Positions 41,090 to 48,680 of a stretch of 64,000 bases of DNA are shown here, one piece after another. Source of the DNA: Pseudomonadota bacterium. Lineage in GTDB: Bacteria > Pseudomonadota > Alphaproteobacteria > Sphingomonadales > Sphingomonadaceae. A program made the position numbers and the translations under genes. The notes under the pieces were generated by a model, which made no database searches, was not told where the DNA came from, and saw nothing but the letters and a program-made list of their open reading frames with translations. The stretch's first letter is position 1. Each line of letters opens with the position of its first letter. Where the stretch lies: positions 1-64,000 of the forward strand of contig JAKPAG010000098.1 of assembly GCA_029779535.1 (NCBI GenBank). The letters run 5' to 3'.

Positions 41090-41932
41090 ATGAGCACCGA
41101 ACGCGCCGAAGAAGATACCGTTGCCTACGCGATCGAGGACGGCATCGCCTGGGTCAAATTCAACCGCCCGGAAAAGCGCAACTGCATGAGCCCCAAGCTC
41201 AACCGCCAGATGAAGCGCGTGATCGAGGAACTGGAATTCCGCGACGACGTGAAGGTGCTGGTCCTGACCGGCGAGGGCGAGGCCTGGTCGGCCGGCATGG
41301 ACCTCAAGGAATATTTCCGCGAGACCGAGGAGCAGGGCCTGTGGGCGATCCGCAAGAGCCAGCGCGAAGCCTATGCCTGGTGGGAACGCCTGCGCTGGTA
41401 TGAAAAGCCGACCATCGCCATGGTCAACGGCTGGTGCTTTGGCGGCGGCTATGGCCCGCTGTTCGCCTGCGACATCGCGATTGCGGCGGAAGACGCGCAG
41501 TTCGGCCTTTCGGAAATCAACTGGGGCATCCTGCCGGGCGGCGGCGCGAGCAAGGTCGTTGCCGACCTGATGCCGCTGCGCAAGGCGCTGTACCATGCGA
41601 TGATGGGCGAAAACCTGACCGGCAAGCAGGCCGAAGCCCAGGGCCTGGTGACCGAGGCGGTCCCGGCGGACCAGCTCCACGCCCGCGTGCTGGAAGTGGC
41701 CAATGCGCTGAAAGCCAAGGACAGCCACGCGCTGCGCGCCACCAAGTGGGCCGTGCGCCGGATGACCGAAATGACCTATGACAATGCCGAGGATTACCTG
41801 ATCCGCGCGCAGGAAGCCCTGCACAACTTCGGCGGCGTCGAAGCGCGCAAGGAAGCCACCCGTCAGTTCCTTGACGAGAAGAGCTTCAAGCCGGGTCTTG
41901 GCACTTTCGACACCAGCAAGGTCAAGCGCTGA
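41090..41932 (+). CDS. Hydroxycinnamoyl-CoA hydratase-lyase (Ech/FerB type)
   Basis: 280 residues, crotonase fold. Oxyanion-hole and CoA-binding regions AWSAGMDLKEYF and WCFGGGYGPLFACDIAIAAEDAQFGLSEINWGILPGGG, with the catalytic Glu in the latter. Long C-terminal part (RQFLDEKSFKPGLGTFD) typical of feruloyl-CoA hydratase-lyase, which turns feruloyl-CoA into vanillin and acetyl-CoA. Unlike ferBA in SYK-6, no CoA synthetase follows directly; the nearest is at 58816. Confidence 0.9.
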   Translation: MSTERAEEDTVAYAIEDGIAWVKFNRPEKRNCMSPKLNRQMKRVIEELEFRDDVKVLVLTGEGEAWSAGMDLKEYFRETEEQGLWAIRKSQREAYAWWERLRWYEKPTIAMVNGWCFGGGYGPLFACDIAIAAEDAQFGLSEINWGILPGGGASKVVADLMPLRKALYHAMMGENLTGKQAEAQGLVTEAVPADQLHARVLEVANALKAKDSHALRATKWAVRRMTEMTYDNAEDYLIRAQEALHNFGGVEARKEATRQFLDEKSFKPGLGTFDTSKVKR

Positions 41933-41947
41933 GCTGATTTTTCCGCC

Positions 41948-42006
41948 CCCTCCCGGGCTTGTCCCAGGGCTGCGCCGGGTGCAACCTTGCGGCAAGTCCG
42001 GGAGGG
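41948..42006 (+). promoter_or_regulatory. Long inverted repeat covering a ribosome site
   Basis: CCCTCCCGGGCTTG (41948-41961) pairs with CAAGTCCGGGAGGG (41993-42006), 13 of 14 bases, around a 31-base loop. The right arm contains the purine-rich GGGAGGGG that would serve the next gene. It may be a terminator/attenuator after the hydratase-lyase gene, or may hide the ribosome site. Confidence 0.5.
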
Positions 42007-42016
42007 GATGGAGAGA

Positions 42017-42814
42017 ATGATGCGCGAGGCGCTGATCGCCTATGTCGAGCGGGATGGCACCCGCCCCTGTTACTATGCCAACGCGCACGAGAAGGACCGC
42101 GTGCCGGTGGCGTTGCACCCGATGCCGGTGCACGATGCCCGCGCAATCGACGCCCAGGTGGACCGCGAGGGGTTCCATCTGGTCCGCCACCGCAGCGCAA
42201 TCACCGACTGGACCGACCGCGCGGCGCTGGAGGCGGTCCACCGCGCTGAAGTGGCGGCGCTGATCAAGGATCTGACCGGCGCGGATGAAGTGCAGGTCAC
42301 CAGCCCCGGCATCCTGCGCTTCAGCGAAAAGAGCGGCAAGGCCGGCAGCAGCGACAATTCGCACCCGGCGCGCTTTGCCCATGTCGACATCAACGACGTG
42401 ACCGCCGCGCAGTTTGCCGCGCGCGGGGCCGGGGGGCGGGCCTTCACCCGCTGCGCCGCCTACAACCTGTGGCGCGCGCTATCCCCGCCGCCGCAGGACG
42501 TGCCGCTGGCCTTTTGCGAAGCACGCAGCTTTACCGAGGCCGATCTGATCGTGGCCGAGGCGATTTTCGATCCGGTCGATGGAACACCACAATGGTCGTT
42601 CGAAAGCTGGGTTGCGGCCCACAGTCCCGCGCACCGCTGGTATTTCTATCCCGATCTGACCGCGGACGAGGCGGTGCTGTTCAAGACCAATGACAGCGAT
42701 CCCGCCCGCGCGCACTGCGTGCCGCATGTCGCCTTCGACGATCCGCTGGCCCCCAGCGATGCGCCGCCGCGCATCAGCATCGAAATGCGCGCGACGGCGT
42801 TCTGGTGGGCCTGA
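42017..42814 (+). CDS. CmcJ/NvfI-family protein
   Basis: About 265 residues. A His-x-Asp pair in RFAHVDINDV, NLWRALSPPPQDVPLAFCEARSF, and a conserved C-terminal block HRWYFYPDLTADEAVLFKTNDSD...HVAFDDP mark the CmcJ/NvfI/AsaB family. Some members are Fe(II)/2-oxoglutarate-like oxygenases; CmcJ takes part in cephamycin methoxylation. The His-x-Asp...His set is compatible with iron binding. Role in aromatic catabolism is unknown. Start is uncertain (41987, 42008, 42017); convergent with the next gene by one base. Confidence 0.75.
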   Translation: MMREALIAYVERDGTRPCYYANAHEKDRVPVALHPMPVHDARAIDAQVDREGFHLVRHRSAITDWTDRAALEAVHRAEVAALIKDLTGADEVQVTSPGILRFSEKSGKAGSSDNSHPARFAHVDINDVTAAQFAARGAGGRAFTRCAAYNLWRALSPPPQDVPLAFCEARSFTEADLIVAEAIFDPVDGTPQWSFESWVAAHSPAHRWYFYPDLTADEAVLFKTNDSDPARAHCVPHVAFDDPLAPSDAPPRISIEMRATAFWWA

Positions 42815-42815
42815 T

Positions 42816-43685
42816 CTAAAGCCCCTTGTACAGCGCCAGCAGGCGGGCCCAGGCGCGCTCGGCCTCGGCCTTGTCATAGATCGGTGCGTCCAGCGTGCAC
42901 CAGCCGTGGTCGGCGGCGTAGACCTCGATCTCGGCCGGGCGGCCGGCGGCCCTGGCCGCTTCGCGCAGCACGTCCTTTTCGCCCGGCGCGCGGGTATCGT
43001 CGTTGCGGGCGATGGCGATGAGGTAGCTCGCCTTGGTCGCGGCCAGCAGCCTGTGCGGGCTGCCCGGCTGGTCGGTCACCAGCCCGCCGCCGTGGAACGA
43101 GGCTGCCGCCCGGATCCGGCCGGGCACGGCATAGGCCGCGCGCACGGTATAGGGGCCGCCCATGCAATAGCCCTGGGTGCCGATCCCGCGCTTGCGATCC
43201 ACCGCCTTCTGCGCGTCGAGGAAGGCCACGCAGGCCCGTGCATCGCGCATCGTCCCTTCGGGGGTGATCGCGGCGATCATCGGCTTCAGCTTGGCCTGGC
43301 CTTCGGGGGTGCGCCATTCGGCGATGGAATTCAGGATCGGGGCGGGGCTGGAACGGTAATAGTGGTTCAGCACCAGCACGGCATAGCCTTCGCCCGCCAG
43401 CCGCCGCGCCATCTGCTTGTAGGCATCGCGCAGCCCGGCAATGTCGGGCCACAGGATCACGCCGGGATGCTTGCCCTTGGCCGGGTGGACGAAGAAGCCG
43501 TCGGCCGTGCCGTCCTCGGTCTTGAAGGTGACCGTGGCTTCTTTCAGCGCCGGGCCGCCCTTGGCCAGTGCGGGGCCGGACGCGGCGAGCAGCGCGGCCG
43601 AACCCAGCGCGGCGAATTCGCGGCGGTTCAGGCCAGTGCGGGCGAGGGCGGCTTCTTCCTGATCGGCGGTAAAGTCGTCACACAT
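42816..43685 (-). CDS. Exported dienelactone-hydrolase family protein
   Basis: 289 residues. Twin-arginine signal LNRREFAALGSAALLAASGPALA, then an alpha/beta hydrolase with the dienelactone-hydrolase nucleophile Cys in GTQGYCMGGPYT, and the acid/His pair in NDDTRAPG and YAADHGWC. Tat export to the periplasm is unusual for a classical ring-fission enzyme and suggests hydrolysis of an aryl ester or lactone there. Monocistronic on the minus strand. Confidence 0.85.
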   Translation of the reverse strand: MCDDFTADQEEAALARTGLNRREFAALGSAALLAASGPALAKGGPALKEATVTFKTEDGTADGFFVHPAKGKHPGVILWPDIAGLRDAYKQMARRLAGEGYAVLVLNHYYRSSPAPILNSIAEWRTPEGQAKLKPMIAAITPEGTMRDARACVAFLDAQKAVDRKRGIGTQGYCMGGPYTVRAAYAVPGRIRAAASFHGGGLVTDQPGSPHRLLAATKASYLIAIARNDDTRAPGEKDVLREAARAAGRPAEIEVYAADHGWCTLDAPIYDKAEAERAWARLLALYKGL

Positions 43686-43739
43686 CGTGCATCTCCGTTC
43701 TCTCCCCCGGCTGGAAGATAGCGGGCCTCGCCCCCGCGT

Positions 43740-44657
43740 CTAGGTCAGATCGTTGATGCTGATTGCCTTGCCGGCCAGTGCCGCCCGGTTCGCCTCGCGG
43801 CGCAGGCGTTCCACTTCCAGCCGCTCGGGCGGGGCTGCCTCGTCAGGCAGGGCGGCCAGGCTGTCTGCGTAGATCGCCTTGAAGTCCTCGGCGAATTCGG
43901 GGTGCGTGAAGATCAGGCCCGCGCCGCGCGTCATGCCCGCGACGATCTTGGTTCCGGCCTCCAGCGGGTCCATCCCGGCCTGGAAGGCGGTGCCGAATTG
44001 CTCCAGCTCCGCCCGGTTGACCGCACCGAAGCCGCTGTCGGCAAATTCGGCCGGGCGGCGAAAGGCGCTGTCCCAGGCATTGGTGCGGATCAGCGCCGGG
44101 CAGACCAGCGAACAGCCGATGCCGTGGGGCACCAGGTTGTAGCGCAGCGATTCGGTCAGGCCGCGCACCGCGAACTTGCTGGCAGTATAGATCCCCGCCT
44201 GCGGGCCGGACAGGTAGGCCGCCATGCTGGCGATGTTGACCACGTGGCGCCGCCCGCTGGCCGCTTTCAGCCTGGGCAGGAATGCAACCAGGCCGTTGGC
44301 CACCCCGCCGAAATTAACCCCCATGATCCAGTCATAGTCCGCATGGCTGGCCTCGGCCGTATCGCCGAACACGCTGACGCCTGCGTTGTTGCACAGCACG
44401 TGCACCTCGCCGAACTGCGCCGTGACCTGCTCGGCCGCCGCGGCCCAGCCGTCGCGGTCCAGCACGTCGAGCCTGATCCACAGCGGTTCCTCGCGGCCCT
44501 GCTCGGCAAACCAGCGGGCAGCCTGCGCGCGGTAGTCCTCGTTGCGGTAGGATAGTGCCAGCCGCATCCCCGCGTTGCTGAACGCCTGGGCGATCCCCAG
44601 CCCCAGCCCGGAAACCCCGCCGCTGATGAAAGCCACCCGGCCTGCCCATTCGCTCAT
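43740..44657 (-). CDS. SDR, LigD/LigL-like C-alpha dehydrogenase candidate
   Basis: 305 residues. SDR motifs FISGGVSGLGLGIAQAF, NNAGVSVFG, IASMAA and YTASKFA. The stretches YDWIMGVNFGGVANGLVAFLPRL and CPALIRTNAWDS, and the ~305-residue length with a long C-terminal tail, recall the C-alpha dehydrogenases LigD/LigL/LigN/LigO of beta-aryl-ether catabolism. With the LigF-like transferases at 57-59 kb this is a reasonable but unproven role. ATG 44657 follows GAGGGAAA. Confidence 0.8.
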   Translation of the reverse strand: MSEWAGRVAFISGGVSGLGLGIAQAFSNAGMRLALSYRNEDYRAQAARWFAEQGREEPLWIRLDVLDRDGWAAAAEQVTAQFGEVHVLCNNAGVSVFGDTAEASHADYDWIMGVNFGGVANGLVAFLPRLKAASGRRHVVNIASMAAYLSGPQAGIYTASKFAVRGLTESLRYNLVPHGIGCSLVCPALIRTNAWDSAFRRPAEFADSGFGAVNRAELEQFGTAFQAGMDPLEAGTKIVAGMTRGAGLIFTHPEFAEDFKAIYADSLAALPDEAAPPERLEVERLRREANRAALAGKAISINDLT

Positions 44658-44690
44658 CTGCTTTTTCCCTCTCGCCAAACGTTGCCGTTT

Positions 44691-44709
44691 TGTTAGCATT
44701 GCATACAAA
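44691..44709 (+). promoter_or_regulatory. Promoter with CATACAAA operator element
   Basis: TGTTAGCATTGCATACAAA. Its complement agrees at ~12 of 19 positions with the element before the second TonB receptor. A possible promoter is TTGCCG (44682) with TACAAA (44704), 16 bases apart. The ribosome site AATGGGAGAG follows. Confidence 0.45.
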
Positions 44710-44727
44710 TTAATGGGAGAGTCGAAA

Positions 44728-45447
44728 ATGGCTGATGTCGAAGCCCGTCTTGCCGCGCTCGAAGCGCGCATCGATGAGCTGGAGGATCTCAACGCAATCC
44801 GCCGCCTGCAGAACGCCTATGGTTATTACATCGACTACAACCGGCCCGAAGAAGTGGCCGGCCTGTTCAGCCAGGACGGCGCGGTGGTGTTCCTTTCGGG
44901 CGAATATCGCGGCCACGAAGGGATCATGCGGCTGTATGGCACCTGGTTCCAGAACCTGTTCACCGGCGGCCGGCGCGGCCCGGTCAAGGGCCTGCTGCTC
45001 GACCATTTCCAGTTGCAGGACGTCATCACCATCGCCCCCGATCGCCGGACCGCCAAGGGCCGCTTCCGCGGCGTGCTGGCGGGCGGCTGGCACGATGCGA
45101 TCAAGGACGCCCTGCCCGAAGGGATGCCGCAGCAGTTCTGGGAAGCGGGCATCTATGAGAACGACTATGTGCGCGAGGACGGCGTGTGGAAGATCCGCCG
45201 GCTCAACTACATGATGCAGTGGCAGGCCGATTACGAAACCGGCTGGTCGCATACCGTGGCGCACCTGCAACCGGCGGTGCAATGCTATCCCGAAAATCCC
45301 ATCGGCCCGGACGTGATCTTGGCGGAGAGCGAATGGCGCCCGACCTGGCCGGAACGGCAGGAAGTGACCATGAGCTTCGCCCATCCGGTGCTGGGCGCAG
45401 CCTTTGCGGTCGAGCATTTTCAGAAGATGCAGCAGAAGTGGCCGTAA
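44728..45447 (+). CDS. NTF2/SnoaL-like protein
   Basis: 239 residues. A short coiled-coil start (VEARLAALEARIDELEDLN) leads into an NTF2-like cone (IRRLQNAYGYYIDYNRPEEVAGLFSQDGAVVFL ... GVWKIRRLNYMMQWQADYE). In sphingomonads the lignin enzymes LdpA and LsdE (gamma-formaldehyde lyases acting on beta-1 diarylpropane dimers) have this fold and make lignostilbenes. With a lignostilbene-dioxygenase-like gene nearby that role is attractive, but NTF2 proteins are very diverse, so function is open. Confidence 0.75.
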   Translation: MADVEARLAALEARIDELEDLNAIRRLQNAYGYYIDYNRPEEVAGLFSQDGAVVFLSGEYRGHEGIMRLYGTWFQNLFTGGRRGPVKGLLLDHFQLQDVITIAPDRRTAKGRFRGVLAGGWHDAIKDALPEGMPQQFWEAGIYENDYVREDGVWKIRRLNYMMQWQADYETGWSHTVAHLQPAVQCYPENPIGPDVILAESEWRPTWPERQEVTMSFAHPVLGAAFAVEHFQKMQQKWP

Positions 45448-45475
45448 GGCCGCCCGGCCCCCTTGGCGCGCGGGG

Positions 45476-45970
45476 TCAGCCCAGCTTCACCCCTTCGTGG
45501 TGCGCGCGGATCCAGGCGGTCATGTTGCCGATCACCTTGTCGGCCAGCGCGGCGAAATCGCGGCGCTGGCGCGCGGTCAACCCGCTGAGCAGGTCGGCGG
45601 CAACCTGCTGCGCGGCGGGCAGGGTGGCGGCATAGGCGGCTTCGCCCGCCGCGCTCAGCCGCACGGGCTTGCGCCGGCGGTTGTCGGGATCGAGCGCGTC
45701 CTCGATCCAGCCGCGTTCGCGCAGGGTCATCAGCGCGCGGCTGACGTTCATCGCCGGGACGCCCATGATCTCGACCAGGTCATGCCCGGCCAGCGCGCCT
45801 TCGCCAGCCAGCGCCATCAGCACTTTCAGCTCGATCTGGCTGATCCCCGATGGATCGCAGACCCCTTCCTTCATCGGCGCGTTGATGAAGCTGCCCAGCT
45901 TGAGCAGGCGAATCAGCAACTCGAACGTGTCGTCCTGGCGATCGGCGGAAGGGGTGGCGGGGGCATCCAT
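45476..45970 (-). CDS. MarR-family regulator 2
   Basis: 164 residues, winged helix: ISQIELKVLMALAGEGALAGHDLVEIMGVPAMNVSRALMTLRERGWIED, wing DPDNRRRKPVRLSAAG. Convergent with the NTF2 gene and divergent from TonB receptor 2, so a candidate regulator of one of the shared operator families here. Effector unknown. Confidence 0.88.
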   Translation of the reverse strand: MDAPATPSADRQDDTFELLIRLLKLGSFINAPMKEGVCDPSGISQIELKVLMALAGEGALAGHDLVEIMGVPAMNVSRALMTLRERGWIEDALDPDNRRRKPVRLSAAGEAAYAATLPAAQQVAADLLSGLTARQRRDFAALADKVIGNMTAWIRAHHEGVKLG

Positions 45971-46112
45971 GCGCCCAGCCTATCCGCCGGACAGCGCGGC
46001 GACGCAAGGGGCGAAACGCGGCGCAGTGGCCGGGCTTGATAACATTCGTGACCTTTTTGCATCACCCGGCGGAAATGTGCAGCGCCGTTACGGAAGGCTT
46101 GCCATCGCGAAA

Positions 46113-46131
46113 ATTGTATGTCTTACTCACT
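46113..46131 (+). promoter_or_regulatory. Shared 19-base operator element before TonB receptor 2
   Basis: ATTGTATGTCTTACTCACT, with the near-palindrome GTATG-T-CTTAC inside. Close copies lie at 35462-35480 (complement, 15/19) and 57199-57217 (complement, 15/19), with a weaker one at 44691-44709. Confidence 0.5.
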
Positions 46132-46174
46132 AAATCGAGGTGACCCGAAGAGGTCAGCACAAGGAGAGGGAAAG

Positions 46175-48499
46175 ATGGCCAAGCAATCCGGCATGACGGT
46201 TTTCTGGCGCACGGGCCTTGCGCTCGGCGCATCGGCGCTGGCGATGGGGGTCGCCGCCCCGGTCATGGCGCAGGACAAGGCGAACGACGAGGAAGGCGCC
46301 GGGCGCGAAATCGTCGTGACCGCGCAGTTCCGCGAACAGAAGCTCCAGGATACGCCGCTGTCGATCACTGCGGTCGATTCCGGCCTGCTCGAAAGCCGCA
46401 ACCAGACCGACCTGTCGCAGATTGCCCGCCAGGCCCCGAACGTGACGCTCAACGCCATGGGCGGCGCCTATGGTTCCTCGCTCGGCGCCTCGATCCGCGG
46501 CGTTGGTCAGTTCGACTTCAACCCCGCCTATGAACCGGGCGTCGGCATGTACATCGACGATGTCTACTATGCCACGCTGACCGGCGGGATCTTCGACCTG
46601 CTTGACCTTGAACGCGTCGAAGTGCTGCGCGGCCCGCAGGGCACCAACACCGGCCGCAACGCCATCGGCGGCGCGATCAAGCTGTTCTCGAAGAAGCCGA
46701 CCGACGAAAACTCGGCCACGGTGCAGGGCACCTATGGCAGCCGCAAGCGGACCGAAATCCGCTCGAGCGCCAACTTCGTCCTTGCCAACGGGCTCTACGC
46801 CCGCATTTCCGGCGTCTACAAGCACCAGAACGGCTACGTCGACCAGCTTGACTATGGTTGCGCCAAGCCGAACAACCCGGAAGGCGTGTCGCGCCTGCCG
46901 AGCTCGGGTTCGGACTGCGTGATCTCGAAGTTCGGTGAAGTGAACTATTCGGGCATCCGCGGCGCGCTGCGCTTCAACCCGAACGACGCGATCGATTACA
47001 CCGTCACCGCCGACTACACCTATGAAAACCGCACCAACGCGGCCGAAGTGGTGACGAACTCGACCAAGGCGACCACGGTCAACGCGATCTGCGGCAAGTT
47101 CTGCAACTATGCCAGCTTCTATCTCCCCGCCGGCGGCCAGGTGAGCCAGGGCTACTTCATGCCCAACACCACCAAGTTCGATGGCTGGGGCGTGTCGGGC
47201 AACGGCACCTTTACCCTGTCGGACAGCCTCAACGTCCAGTCGATCACGGCCTCTCGCCGCTATCGCCAGATCTGGGGCACCGACGATGATTATACCCCGT
47301 TCTCGGCCCTCGGCGCCGGCGGATACAACGATCTCGACTTCTGGTTCTTCAGCCAGGAACTGCGCCTGAACGGCAAGGTCGGCGATCTGGTCGACTGGAC
47401 CCTGGGCGGCTTCTATTCCAAGCAGAAGTCGACCTACTTCACCCGTCAGGACATCCGCTACATCGCGCCGGGGCTGAACTTCCAGTTCATGGGCGATGAC
47501 CCGGTCAAGGCGGATTCGAAGGCGCTGTTCGGCTCGGTCTTCGTCCGGCCGATGGAAGGCCTGACCCTGACCGGCGGCCTGCGCTATACCGACGAGCACA
47601 AGGACTACACCTTCAAGCGCAAGAACTACGACGGTTCGAAGTCGATCTTCCTTGGCGCGCTGGATGGGGTGGTGGCCACCTATGACGGCAGCAAGTGGGA
47701 CTGGCGCCTGTCGGCCGACTATCGCTTCTCGCCGCAGGTGCTGGCCTATGTCACCGCCGGCACCGGCTTCAAGGGCGGCGGCGTGACCGCGCGTCCGTTC
47801 GACGCCGCCCAGGCGCTGAACGGCTCGTTCGGTCCGGAAACTGTCACCGCTTACGAAGCCGGGCTCAAGACCGATCTGTTCGACCGCCGCCTGCGGCTGA
47901 ACCTGTCGGCCTTCATCAACGACTACAAGGCGATCCAGCTGCCGCTGATCAGCTGCGCCTCGCTGGGTTCGAACGCGCCGTGCGGCGCCCGCCAGAACGC
48001 GGGTGACGGCAAGATCAAGGGCTTCGAAGTCGAAATGTCCGCCACGCCGGTCGAAGGCCTCGATATCGACGCTTCGATCAGCCATCTCTATGGCCACTGG
48101 TCGAACATCGACGCCCGCGTCGGCAATGCGATCCTGATCACCGATCCGATCGTCTCGCCCAACTGGAAGTACAGCTTCGGCATCCAGTACAAGGCGGACA
48201 TGGGTTCGGCCGGCTCGATCACGCCGCGCTTCGACCTCGCCTACACCGGCAAGACCAGCGCCGGCCGCGTCGTCGCGGGTGGCCCGATCGACTACTTCCA
48301 GGCCTACACGCTCGGCAACGCGCGTCTGACCTGGCGCAACGAAGGCGAGGACCTGTCGATCAGCCTCGAAGTCCAGAACCTGTTCGACAAGTACTACACC
48401 CCGTTCCGCTTTGCCTCGGTGCAGTCCTTCTCGGGCACGATCTACTCGCAGGTCGGTCGTCCGCGCGAATGGGCGGTCACGGTCAAGAAGGAATTCTGA
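46175..48499 (+). CDS. TonB-dependent outer-membrane receptor 2
   Basis: 774 residues from ATG 46175, which follows AAGGAGAGG; the frame opens earlier at 46118 but without a signal sequence in place. Signal peptide ending VMAQD, TonB-box-like EIVVTAQFREQKLQDTPLS, plug with YIDDVYYATLTGGIFDLLDLERVEVLRGPQGTNTGRNAIGGAI, barrel ending WAVTVKKEF. Paralogue of the receptor at 35514, with near-identical TonB-box and plug stretches, so probably a related aromatic ligand. Confidence 0.93.
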   Translation: MAKQSGMTVFWRTGLALGASALAMGVAAPVMAQDKANDEEGAGREIVVTAQFREQKLQDTPLSITAVDSGLLESRNQTDLSQIARQAPNVTLNAMGGAYGSSLGASIRGVGQFDFNPAYEPGVGMYIDDVYYATLTGGIFDLLDLERVEVLRGPQGTNTGRNAIGGAIKLFSKKPTDENSATVQGTYGSRKRTEIRSSANFVLANGLYARISGVYKHQNGYVDQLDYGCAKPNNPEGVSRLPSSGSDCVISKFGEVNYSGIRGALRFNPNDAIDYTVTADYTYENRTNAAEVVTNSTKATTVNAICGKFCNYASFYLPAGGQVSQGYFMPNTTKFDGWGVSGNGTFTLSDSLNVQSITASRRYRQIWGTDDDYTPFSALGAGGYNDLDFWFFSQELRLNGKVGDLVDWTLGGFYSKQKSTYFTRQDIRYIAPGLNFQFMGDDPVKADSKALFGSVFVRPMEGLTLTGGLRYTDEHKDYTFKRKNYDGSKSIFLGALDGVVATYDGSKWDWRLSADYRFSPQVLAYVTAGTGFKGGGVTARPFDAAQALNGSFGPETVTAYEAGLKTDLFDRRLRLNLSAFINDYKAIQLPLISCASLGSNAPCGARQNAGDGKIKGFEVEMSATPVEGLDIDASISHLYGHWSNIDARVGNAILITDPIVSPNWKYSFGIQYKADMGSAGSITPRFDLAYTGKTSAGRVVAGGPIDYFQAYTLGNARLTWRNEGEDLSISLEVQNLFDKYYTPFRFASVQSFSGTIYSQVGRPREWAVTVKKEF

Positions 48500-48566
48500 T
48501 TGGCAATCTGACAGGCGGAAAATCCGCTAACCAGGTGGGGGGCGCCCCCGTTAGAACGGGGCGTAA

Positions 48567-48592
48567 GGGCGGTCGGCAACGGCCGCCCTTTT
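48567..48592 (+). terminator. Intrinsic terminator
   Basis: GGGCGGTCG / CGGCCGCCC (9 pairs, one G-T) with a GCAA loop and four T, after TonB receptor 2. Confidence 0.85.
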
Positions 48593-48640
48593 CCTGTGCC
48601 GTTTTCCTTTGCATGACACGCGTCGCGACGATAGCCCTGC

Positions 48641-48656
48641 TAACAATTGTTATAAT
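48641..48656 (+). promoter_or_regulatory. TAACAATTGTTA operator overlapping a TATAAT box
   Basis: Perfect 12-bp palindrome TAACAATTGTTA (48641-48652) running into TATAAT (48651-48656), 25 bases before the aldehyde dehydrogenase start. No good -35 is seen. An operator over the -10 suggests repression. Confidence 0.65.
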
Positions 48657-48680
48657 GTGAACCAGTGGGAGAATGACCGG

